The notes under the pieces: generated by a model
The model's input: only the letters and a program-made list of their open reading frames with translations
Database searches by the model: none
Told to the model about the DNA's origin: nothing
Made by a program: the position numbers and the translations under genes
Part shown: one piece after another, positions 38,226-45,564 of the stretch
Numbering within the stretch: position 1 is the first letter of the stretch
How the letters are laid out: every line of letters begins with the position of its first letter
Source of the DNA: Leishmania martiniquensis
Taxonomy: Eukaryota > Euglenozoa > Kinetoplastea > Trypanosomatida > Trypanosomatidae
Assembly: GCF_017916325.1 (NCBI RefSeq)
Contig: NC_090136.1
Coordinates: forward strand, 161,001 to 225,000
Reading direction: 5' to 3'
DNA length: 64,000 nt

Positions 38226-38921
38226 ATGAGCAAGTGCAGCCGTGCCAACGACAAGCAGGTGGCCGTGCCTGCCACCATACTGAGCTTCTGCGACCAAAAA
38301 GGCGCCGATCACTACCCGGAAGCCGTTCTCGCCACCGCCGACGGCATCGCGATGGGCATCAACGCGACTGCAAAGAGCGTGAGCATCGACGGCGACGACC
38401 ATGGCGGCAGTGATGCGAACACGTCGCCCCACGCACAGCCCCCGCCGAGCGACTTCACTAGCGGCATCCTCGACTGCCACGAGAGCTGTGCCGTGTGCGT
38501 CGACGCGCTCTTGTGCACGTACTGCATGGCCAGCGCACACCATAACTTCCTCATGAATGACACGGCGGGCGTTTACCCTCCCCTTTGCTGTGGGCTGCTC
38601 TGCGTCGACCTGGGCCTCAGCGCGCTATCCTCGTACCTGCCGAGCTCTCTGTACATCCACACCTACTTCATGCGCCGCGCGATCCGCCAGCGCTACAACC
38701 TGCACTTCGTGGACGACAGTGTGGACGCGGACGCACACGGCGCTTTCTGCGCAAGCGGCTGTTCGAGGGAGTCGCTGATCGACCTCTTCAGTGTATGTCT
38801 CTGCCTGACGTGCGTCATCGCTCAGCATCAGCGCGAGGTCATGCACCAGGGCGACTGGTGCGGCGGCGTCTTCAGCAACCGCCACTCGCTGCAAGCCCCG
38901 GCGACAGTACATACAGTCTAG
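38226..38921 (+). CDS. PLAC8-family (AMA1-like) cysteine-rich protein
   Basis: 231 residues. After ~80 disordered residues comes a Cys-rich PLAC8 domain (about 84-215). Its blocks are CHESCAVCVDALLCTYCMASAHHNFL, PPLCCGLLCVDLGLSALSSYLP, SSLYIHTYFMRRAIRQRYNL, and the C-terminal SLIDLFSVCLCLTCVIAQHQREV with GDWCGGVF. The alternating Cys and hydrophobic stretches are typical of PLAC8 proteins, which associate with membranes. Trypanosomatid members are usually annotated AMA1 protein; this is not the apicomplexan antigen of that name. Its nearest relative in the window is the next gene. Molecular function is not known from the sequence. Confidence 0.85.
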   Translation: MSKCSRANDKQVAVPATILSFCDQKGADHYPEAVLATADGIAMGINATAKSVSIDGDDHGGSDANTSPHAQPPPSDFTSGILDCHESCAVCVDALLCTYCMASAHHNFLMNDTAGVYPPLCCGLLCVDLGLSALSSYLPSSLYIHTYFMRRAIRQRYNLHFVDDSVDADAHGAFCASGCSRESLIDLFSVCLCLTCVIAQHQREVMHQGDWCGGVFSNRHSLQAPATVHTV

Positions 38922-39586
38922 TCGCCTGCGCCGGTCCAGGAGCAGGCAAGGAAGGAGAGGAGGTGGTGACGGAGATGAGGCTGGCACAGGGGCGGCAGGG
39001 GTGGGGTAACCGCCTGCGCGCGCACGATGGCACGGCCCCTCTGCCCATCGCTCGCGCTCTCTCTCCTCTCTTCCCCCTCCTGCGTCATTGCTTTCACTAT
39101 TACTAGCTGCTTTCTGTCTGTGTATGTGTGTGCGCGCGCGTCCTTTGCTTCTGACTCCTCATTCTCATCCTCAGCAGCAGCAGCACGTGCATCTAAGCGC
39201 ATCCCCCTCTCCCTCTAAGCTCTCCCACCATCACGACCACACACACACGCGCGTATTTTTCCCCCTCCCTCCCTCCCTTTCGTCTCCCTTTCGCGAAGTT
39301 GTGGGACGTGTGAAGCTCAGCGGTGGAGCGGCACGCCTGTGTGTGCCTCGCGTCCATGTCTTTATTCAGCCCTGTCTCCCTCTCCCCTGAAGGGTCGATT
39401 GCAGCCCTTCGGCCTCCCTCTGCCTCGTGCACACGTTCGCGTCACGCGGTCGGCCACTCGGCCACATCCCCACTGGCGCCCCCCTTTACCGGTGCGGCGA
39501 TGCAGAAGAGGAAGAAGGACACAAAGGCTGCCATTGTGAAGGCGCGCGCTCGACAGCACCACCGCCTGCGTCGACCTGCAGGCAAG

Positions 39587-39660
39587 GCGGAGTCTCCAGA
39601 GAGGAGTGCGGCGGCAGGATGGCGCGGCAGAGCCGCCGCACTCCTCTCTGGAGACTCCGC
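39587..39660. repeat. Perfect 29-bp inverted repeat (hairpin) with 16-nt spacer
   Basis: Arms 39587-39615 and 39632-39660 are exact reverse complements, read base by base. The spacer is AGGATGGCGCGGCAGA. It is the strongest stem-loop in the window: GC-rich and able to form in RNA or as a DNA cruciform. Confidence 0.92.
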
Positions 39661-40007
39661 GCACATTGCTTACGCTCCCTCGTGCCTTCACTTTCCTCTT
39701 TGCCCGCCTCTCTCTCTCTTTCTTGCACCTCACACGCATCACATCCACACTCACACTTACGTCACACATCACACACACTTTTCCGCAGTCGCAGTGGGAT
39801 GCGCACTCATCGCGCCGGTGAAGACGTCTCGCGGAGACGCGCAAACGCAGCCGCCGGTTCCAGTCGCCCATCTTCTCGACTCGTCTCTCCGCCCCCTCCC
39901 CCGTTCAGGGCGATACAGCGAGGCAAGTGTACGAAGCATGCGCGACACCACCAGTAAACAGAAAAAAAAAAAATAACGAACGGCAACGAGCCATGGAGAA
40001 AACGGTA

Positions 40008-40044
40008 GCGCTCTTGGCGTCTGCATCGCAGACGCCAAGAGCGC
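40008..40044. repeat. Perfect 17-bp-arm hairpin with 3-nt loop
   Basis: Arms 40008-40024 and 40028-40044 are exact reverse complements around ATC. It lies ~35 nt downstream of a poly(A) run and 348 nt downstream of the larger hairpin in the same spacer. Confidence 0.88.
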
Positions 40045-40267
40045 GCGTGGGGGTGGTGGACTGGTGTGTCCAGCTCCCCCACTCCCTTGTGCCGCTCCCA
40101 CCCCTCCCCCGCTGGCGCTTCGCACGCATGTGGCCGCCATCCTCACGCATGCGCCCTCCTCACCGCGCCTGCACTTCCCTCCTCCCATCCTCCTCTATCC
40201 CGCGGGCACTTTCGTCGAGTAGCGTACAACACATCCGTCCATCCACCGTCGCCGTCCCTTTCGCTCC

Positions 40268-41899
40268 ATGTCTCTGCCAATGCCGCATGAAGCAGGCGGG
40301 GCGGGTGCGACTAAGTCCACACCCCAGTCGCTGCCGAACCTTCTGCCTCCCAGCGCCACTGGCGAAGGGGCGCCGCTGCCGCTGCCGTCGCCGTTTCAGC
40401 AGCAGCGACATCAGCTGCAGCCGATGATCTGCGTACCGCCATCCGGTGAGGTTCAGGGGGTCCCCATTCTTTACCGGCACTGCGACGGCACGGAAACACC
40501 AGCGCCGCTGATCGACGAGCTGCGGCGCAGCGCGCTCTACACGAGCACCACCAGCAGCGCCGTCTCCAGCGCAAGAGCGAGCGTGTACAGTGTCGGCACG
40601 GAGGGCAGCGATGTGCTCGTGCCGTCTCTGCCGGGCAGCGCTGCGGTAAGCATGCCAGTTGGCAGCGGATGGGTGCCCGCGCCTTCCAGGCTGCCAGCGA
40701 TGCAGCGTGAGGACGCGCAGCTGGTGAGCAATAGCGGCGGCGACAGCTCCGTGCAGACCAGCGCACACCACAGGCAAGGCAGCACCGGTGATGTCAGCAT
40801 GTACGCGTCGGTCGTGAAGCCCGTCTTCAACTTGTCGCGAAGCAGTCAGTACGAGGTGCTGCCACAGCAGCCGCACACGCCATACCATTACCAGCAACAG
40901 CTGCTGCTGCCTCAGCCGCAGCAGCCCTACACCCTCTCCCCTTTCCTGGCGGCGCCACCTGGGCTCGTCACAACCGGCCCGCTGCCTGTGACGTATCAGC
41001 CCCTGTATGTCCCCACCGCCGGTTACGCGGCGACGAGCAGCAGCCCAGGCAGCGGCCACATCGGTGGTCCTTCGTATCCGCCACCGCAGCTCGAGGCTGC
41101 CGGGGGCGGTGAGGAGGAGCCGCTGTCGCCGAGGTGGCACACGGGCCTCTTCGGCCTCGCCACGGACGTCCCCTCTGCCATGGACTCCGTTATGTGCGTC
41201 TACTGCATCAGCAGCGCACACTTCAACTACGTGTACCGGCAGGAGCGCGGCATGTTCAACCCCATCGTCGCCGCCCTCCTTTGCTTCGACCTGTGCTGGT
41301 GCATACAGCTGTGGCCTGTGGTCACGCCGCTGTCGTCCGTCACGCTGCACACCTTCCTCATACGCCGTGAGCTGCGCAAGCGTTACAACCTCGTCGGCAA
41401 CGACTTATTCGTGAAGGGGGACAGCTATAATGCCGACACGGCGGCAGCAGCGGGGGAGGGCGAGGCACGAGCCGAAGAGGCCGCCGCCGCGGCGGCAGAG
41501 ACGGAGGAGGCCGCCGCGGCGCTGGCACCGCCGCAGGCCACGGCAATCTCGCACGCTGCCGCGCCATGCGCGGAAGGGGTGGACGTAGTCGTGGCATATG
41601 CCGCGCCGTGCGCGACGTGGTACTCGAAGTTGAAGCTCAGCGATTACTGGAAGAACATTGTGCTGGACGGGCTAATATCGTGCTTCTGTGTGCCGTGCGC
41701 GGTGGCGCAGCACCATCGTGAGATGTCCATACGCGGTGACTGGCCCGGTAGCGCCGTTGTCAGTCGTAGCGACTTCACCGCTCGCGAGCAGCATCTGCCG
41801 CAGGGCGGGACGGCGCTGCCGATCGCGCCGGCCTATTCATCCGTCATACCCGTCACTGGCCAGGCCGCGGCTGGCGTGAATCTGACAAGCATGACATGA
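40268..41899 (+). CDS. PLAC8-family (AMA1-like) protein with long disordered N-terminus
   Basis: 543 residues. The first ~285 residues are Ser/Gly/Gln/Pro-rich and disordered. The PLAC8 domain follows (about 295-520): WHTGLFGLATDVPSAMDSVMC (Cys310), CVYCISSAHFNYVYRQERG, LLCFDLCWCIQLWPVVTPL, SVTLHTFLIRRELRKRYNLVG, then IVLDGLISCFCVPCAVAQHHREM with RGDWPGS. An Ala/Glu-rich insert (about 390-450) splits the domain. These blocks align with the upstream neighbour (SAHHNFL/SAHFNYV, HTYFMRRAIRQRYNL/HTFLIRRELRKRYNL, VIAQHQREV/AVAQHHREM), indicating an old tandem duplication. The role is unknown; membrane association is likely from the family. Confidence 0.85.
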   Translation: MSLPMPHEAGGAGATKSTPQSLPNLLPPSATGEGAPLPLPSPFQQQRHQLQPMICVPPSGEVQGVPILYRHCDGTETPAPLIDELRRSALYTSTTSSAVSSARASVYSVGTEGSDVLVPSLPGSAAVSMPVGSGWVPAPSRLPAMQREDAQLVSNSGGDSSVQTSAHHRQGSTGDVSMYASVVKPVFNLSRSSQYEVLPQQPHTPYHYQQQLLLPQPQQPYTLSPFLAAPPGLVTTGPLPVTYQPLYVPTAGYAATSSSPGSGHIGGPSYPPPQLEAAGGGEEEPLSPRWHTGLFGLATDVPSAMDSVMCVYCISSAHFNYVYRQERGMFNPIVAALLCFDLCWCIQLWPVVTPLSSVTLHTFLIRRELRKRYNLVGNDLFVKGDSYNADTAAAAGEGEARAEEAAAAAAETEEAAAALAPPQATAISHAAAPCAEGVDVVVAYAAPCATWYSKLKLSDYWKNIVLDGLISCFCVPCAVAQHHREMSIRGDWPGSAVVSRSDFTAREQHLPQGGTALPIAPAYSSVIPVTGQAAAGVNLTSMT

Positions 41900-42259
41900 G
41901 CTCTCTCGCCCCTCCCCCACGCTGGTCGGTGCACGTGCGCGCATGCGCGTACGTGTGTTGGCGTCTACGACCCCGCGTTTTTATCGGTGGCCTTCCTCTC
42001 TCGCGCTATTCACACACACACAATCACATCACACCTGTGCTCCGCGTGCATTGTTGGCAGATTTAATTCGTCTGTTTGTCTTCTCTGTGTACTCGGACTC
42101 CCCTGCGCCATCTGCGCTGCGTTCGTGCGGCCCTCGCCGTGGGTGCTTATGAATCGTATACGCGTGCGAAACTTCGCTGTCGGGTGGCCGATCTGACCGC
42201 CTTGCGCGCCCTCTCTCCCCCTCCTCTCCCCCTCCCCCAAAAAAAAATTGTTTTTACTG

Positions 42260-42298
42260 CACACACACACACACAGACACACTTATATTTATATATAG
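42260..42298. repeat. Composite (CA)n-(TA)n microsatellite
   Basis: CA dinucleotides followed by a TA-rich run, downstream of the second PLAC8 gene, in the same orientation as the tracts at 1186-1213 and 31123-31151. Confidence 0.8.
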
Positions 42299-42716
42299 GC
42301 AGATGTGGGCGCGCATCTATACTCATGTGCATCCCCACACACCCCATCCCACCCAACGCATCACGCGCCGCCGCCGCCGTCTCCTCTCTCCCACGTCCAA
42401 CTTCATGTTGGATAGAATGACGAAGACGGTTGGCGTGCTCTCCTCCACCCACCCTCACCTCTCTTCCTCACTCTCTCACTCGCTCTCTCCCTCTCGCGCG
42501 CGCGCGTGCGTGTGTACGTGCGTGTCTGTCCTACGAGCTTCGGCGTGTGTAACATTGTGACGCCCCCTCCCTCCCTCCCCCTTTTTTCTTTTTGTATTGC
42601 TGTGGCCCTTTCCCTCCGTCTCACACACTCGGCGACTGTTTCGCTGTCGTCGTGGGCTGTGTACCCCTTGCGTTGGGCTGTCCTCCGTGTGTCTGTCCGT
42701 TTGGGTGCGTGTGTGC

Positions 42717-43033
42717 GCGCCCCCTCGCCCCTCTCTCTCGCTCTCCCTCCCTCTTCCTCCTACTTCAAGCTCCACACCCACCCCCGTGTGTGTGTGTGTG
42801 TGTCGGCACATTTCTTTTCGGCTTGCGCATATTTCTTTCGGCGTTGTTGCCGCGGACGTGGTAACGCGACGAGATCGGTGGGGGGTGAGGCCGATCTCGG
42901 AACGGGCGGGCAGCGCCGCTCCCTCGGACGGGTGGCCTCGGCGTGTGTCACTGTGACCCTTCCTCCACCACCTCCTCTTCCTCTTCCACACACGCACGCA
43001 CCCCTCCCTCCATCGCTCTCTGTCTCCCTCTCC
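42717..43033. repeat. Dispersed 317-bp repeat, copy 2
   Basis: Identical to 33110-33426, same orientation, 9607 bp away. It lies about 510 nt upstream of the UBA3 start. Confidence 0.92.
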
Positions 43034-43540
43034 CTCATCGTTCGCCTGCCCACACGGACTGTGCCCCTTCTCTCGCGACGGTGCCTCTGCTGATGTGTCC
43101 TTCAAAGAAGCGCTGCCGGCAGGTTGTGGCATCGTCTTTGTTAAACTCAGGCCGGCGGTACACCGAGCGAAGCGGTCCCGACCGACAGACGGTGCACCAG
43201 GGCGGACGCGGCGACGGCATGTGTGTACACGCAGCACCTGCTGTACCTTGAGCCTCTTCACTTCATCGGCTGCTCTTCCGCCCTCCCCAGGTGCAGTCAC
43301 GCTCTCCTGCCTTGCAAGCAGGTTTGGAGTGGGGGAGGCCCGTCGATGCGCAGCGACTCCCACAGACACACACACAGAAACACAGAAACACACACGCCCC
43401 CTCTCTCTCGCGTGCGGTTCCGCCGCCGAAGCAGCTCGGCGCACACACTGTCGCCAAACCTGAGCATAAACTTGTTGTCGTGCTGCCCCTACTGGTGGCG
43501 CGACGCTGACGACCGATCTGACCGCCGTTCTCCTCAGCCC

Positions 43541-45124
43541 ATGGCGTCACCGAGTCCGTCGCGGCTGTCCTTCACGCAGGCAAGCGAGGCGGTAGCCGCC
43601 CTCACCAGCCCATCCGCGCGCTTCGCAGCCGCCAACTTCGATCCTCAGCTGACGGACTGGTCGTTCGTGCGGCCGCTGGTCGTCGGCGCCGGTGGCATCG
43701 GCTGCGAGCTGCTGCACCTCCTCGCCCTTAGCGGCTTCGAGCATCTCACCGTCATTGACATGGACGTCGTCGAGCTCTCCAACTTGAATCGGCAATTTCT
43801 CTTCACGCACGGTGACATCGGCAAAGAGAAGAGCACCGTGGCGGCGGCGGCGGTGCAGGCGCGATGCCCTGGCGTGTCCGTCACGGCGATCGTCGGGCGC
43901 CTAGAGGATCAGCCGGATGACTTCTACCGCAGCTTTGACGCAGTGCTGCTCGCTGTCGACTCCATTCCTGCTCGGCGCTGGATCAGCCGTAAAGTGGCCG
44001 AAATCGCCACGCGCGTCATCGTCCCCGCCACCGCCGCCGCGCCGCCCCATGGAGCAATGGCGGCCCCCACAGCCCAGGCGCCGGCGGCAGTGCACCGCGT
44101 CGGCGACTCCGTGATTGCGGATGCCAAGCTCCTCATCGACACCGGCACGGAGGGCTTCGAAGGGCATTGCCGCGTCATTCACATAGCGAACAACCGCACC
44201 CCGTGCATCGAGTGCGAGATGTACCTGTACAACAACGGCGCCACGCGACCTACCGTGCCGCTCTGCACACTCGAGTCGGTGCCGCGCGCGCCGGAGCACT
44301 GCGTCCTTTATGTGCAAGTGAAAGAGTGGCCAGAGCATCACCGCCATCGGCACCCGCGAAGCAGCCAGGGCGGCGGCGCAGGAGACCGCGAGGAAGGCAG
44401 CGACGGGGACGAGCTGCTCGACCCTGACAACGCCGAGCATGTGCAATGGGTTGCAGAGCGGGCACGCGCGCGCCAGGCGGCGTTTGGCATCGGTGGCGCC
44501 CCGATCGACGACCAGTTCACGCTGGGCGTGATCAAGAATGTTGTCCCGGCCGTCGGCTTCACGAATGCGTACGTAGCGGGGCAGGCCGTGACGGAGCTCA
44601 TGAAGTGGCTGATTGGGTGCGCGCCAGAGCTGAACAACTTCGCCTTCTTCAATGGCGCAACGGAGGCGGGCGTGCACACGAACGTCGAGCCGTGCTGCAG
44701 CGCCCCGATGCACGGCAGCGGCGATGTGGCGGGTCGCTGCCTCGTCTGCGGCCCGCGTCCTGTCGTCTCGGTCGACGCGAGCGCCGTCAGCGCTGCCGCC
44801 TTCCGCGATGCCCTCATTGAGCTGCTCGCGCCGAACGCGACCGCGGCGGCGCTGCTGTGCAAGGGCATCGTCGTGCTGGTCTTGCAGTCCACGTCGGGGC
44901 TGGTGGAGGTGCCACTGCCGAGCAGTGTGGACGAAGCAAGTGCCGCCAACCTCCAAGGCGGCAGCGGCAGTCTCGCCAGCGCACTCTGCGCCGCTGGTCA
45001 CGTGGGATTTGTGGAGAAGTGGAAGGCGGGCGCCCAAATGGCCGCGGTCGAGTGCTTCGGAGCAGCCGACGACGCGCGCCTGTCGGCACTGGTGCAGTGG
45101 CGCGATGCGTCTGCGTCCGTGTAG
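43541..45124 (+). CDS. UBA3: NEDD8-activating enzyme E1 catalytic subunit (UBA3-like)
   Basis: 527 residues. UBA3 with its partner NAE1 adenylates NEDD8 and transfers it to its own catalytic Cys, then to UBC12, to drive cullin neddylation. The ThiF-type adenylation domain shows VVGAGGIGCELLHLLALSGF (GAGGIG at 49-54), VIDMDVVELSNLNRQFLFT, LLAVDSIPARRWIS and LIDTGTEGFEGHCRVI. The predicted catalytic Cys242 is in PLCTLESVPRAPEHCVLY, matching UBA3's CTIASMPRLPEHC. Zinc ligands are Cys222, Cys225, Cys400 and Cys403. IKNVVPAVGFTNAYVAGQAVTE and NNFAFFNG match the rest of the family. The C-terminal ~110 residues would be the ubiquitin-fold domain. The EHC motif and 'TEGF' favour UBA3 over UBA2 or UBA5. 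The ATG at 43541 is chosen as the first Met in protein-like sequence; the frame upstream is spacer. Confidence 0.9.
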   Translation: MASPSPSRLSFTQASEAVAALTSPSARFAAANFDPQLTDWSFVRPLVVGAGGIGCELLHLLALSGFEHLTVIDMDVVELSNLNRQFLFTHGDIGKEKSTVAAAAVQARCPGVSVTAIVGRLEDQPDDFYRSFDAVLLAVDSIPARRWISRKVAEIATRVIVPATAAAPPHGAMAAPTAQAPAAVHRVGDSVIADAKLLIDTGTEGFEGHCRVIHIANNRTPCIECEMYLYNNGATRPTVPLCTLESVPRAPEHCVLYVQVKEWPEHHRHRHPRSSQGGGAGDREEGSDGDELLDPDNAEHVQWVAERARARQAAFGIGGAPIDDQFTLGVIKNVVPAVGFTNAYVAGQAVTELMKWLIGCAPELNNFAFFNGATEAGVHTNVEPCCSAPMHGSGDVAGRCLVCGPRPVVSVDASAVSAAAFRDALIELLAPNATAAALLCKGIVVLVLQSTSGLVEVPLPSSVDEASAANLQGGSGSLASALCAAGHVGFVEKWKAGAQMAAVECFGAADDARLSALVQWRDASASV

Positions 45125-45564
45125 GAGCGCCACGGCGTGACTCGCGAGAGGGTGAAGCCGCATGCGCCGCCCCCCTCCCCTTGGACGGAATTTTGTTAGC
45201 TGACGCATCCGCTGTCGCCCATCCCCCTCTCCCCCGCCCCGCACGGATGGATGCCGGCGAGTATGTGCGTATGGGTATGTTTGTGTGTGTGAACACGTCC
45301 GTGGTGGGCAGCGGCGGGGTGCGACACTGCCCGCAGCGGTCGTTCCAAGACGCCCTCACAATACGCGCCGCTCGGTGTGGAGGCCCGTCTATACCCTCTG
45401 CCCCAACACCTCTTCATACATCGCGCCCTTCTTGCGTCCTCCACCCTACCCGGTCACAACGCATGCACGTGTGGCAGCCGCGTGCACCGGCAGGATCCCT
45501 CCTCTCCCTCTCTCCCCCCTCTCCACACACGCGCACACACACACACAACGCCGACAACGGCAGC
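45125..45564 (+). other. Intergenic spacer: UBA3 3' UTR / next gene's 5' region
   Basis: No gene seen. A polypyrimidine tract at about 45499-45527 is followed by (CA)n and then the first AG at 45562-45563, a single base before the ATG at 45565. Confidence 0.6.

Larger units (their letters stand above)
38922..40267 (+). other. Intergenic spacer between PLAC8 genes with two perfect hairpins
   Basis: No convincing gene. It contains (CA)n at 39238-39250, a 29-bp-arm hairpin at 39587-39660, a poly(A) run at about 39961-39973 and a 17-bp-arm hairpin at 40008-40044. A CT-rich tract at about 40163-40200 is followed by AG at 40218-40219, a spliced-leader acceptor candidate 49 nt before the ATG at 40268. 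Confidence 0.65.
41900..43540 (+). other. Intergenic spacer with composite microsatellite and second copy of the 317-bp repeat
   Basis: No gene seen. It contains a composite (CA)n-(TA)n tract (42260-42298), CT-rich stretches at 42440-42500, copy 2 of the 317-bp repeat (42717-43033), and (CA)n near 43366-43395. Possible spliced-leader acceptors for UBA3 are AG at 43289-43290, after a short pyrimidine tract, and AG at 43536-43537, only 3 nt before the ATG at 43541. Confidence 0.55.

Noticed and set aside
39323..39976. ~217-codon open frame between the PLAC8 genes
   Set aside because: It spans the 29-bp hairpin and (CA)n/poly(A) spacer, ends in poly-Lys from the A-run, and has no protein-like pattern.
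43901..45244. 447-codon open frame on the - strand
   Set aside because: Antisense shadow of UBA3; Arg/Ala-rich with no domain features.
44857..45564. In-frame upstream extension of the 1615-residue gene
   Set aside because: It overlaps UBA3 in another frame and then runs through pyrimidine and (CA)n spacer.
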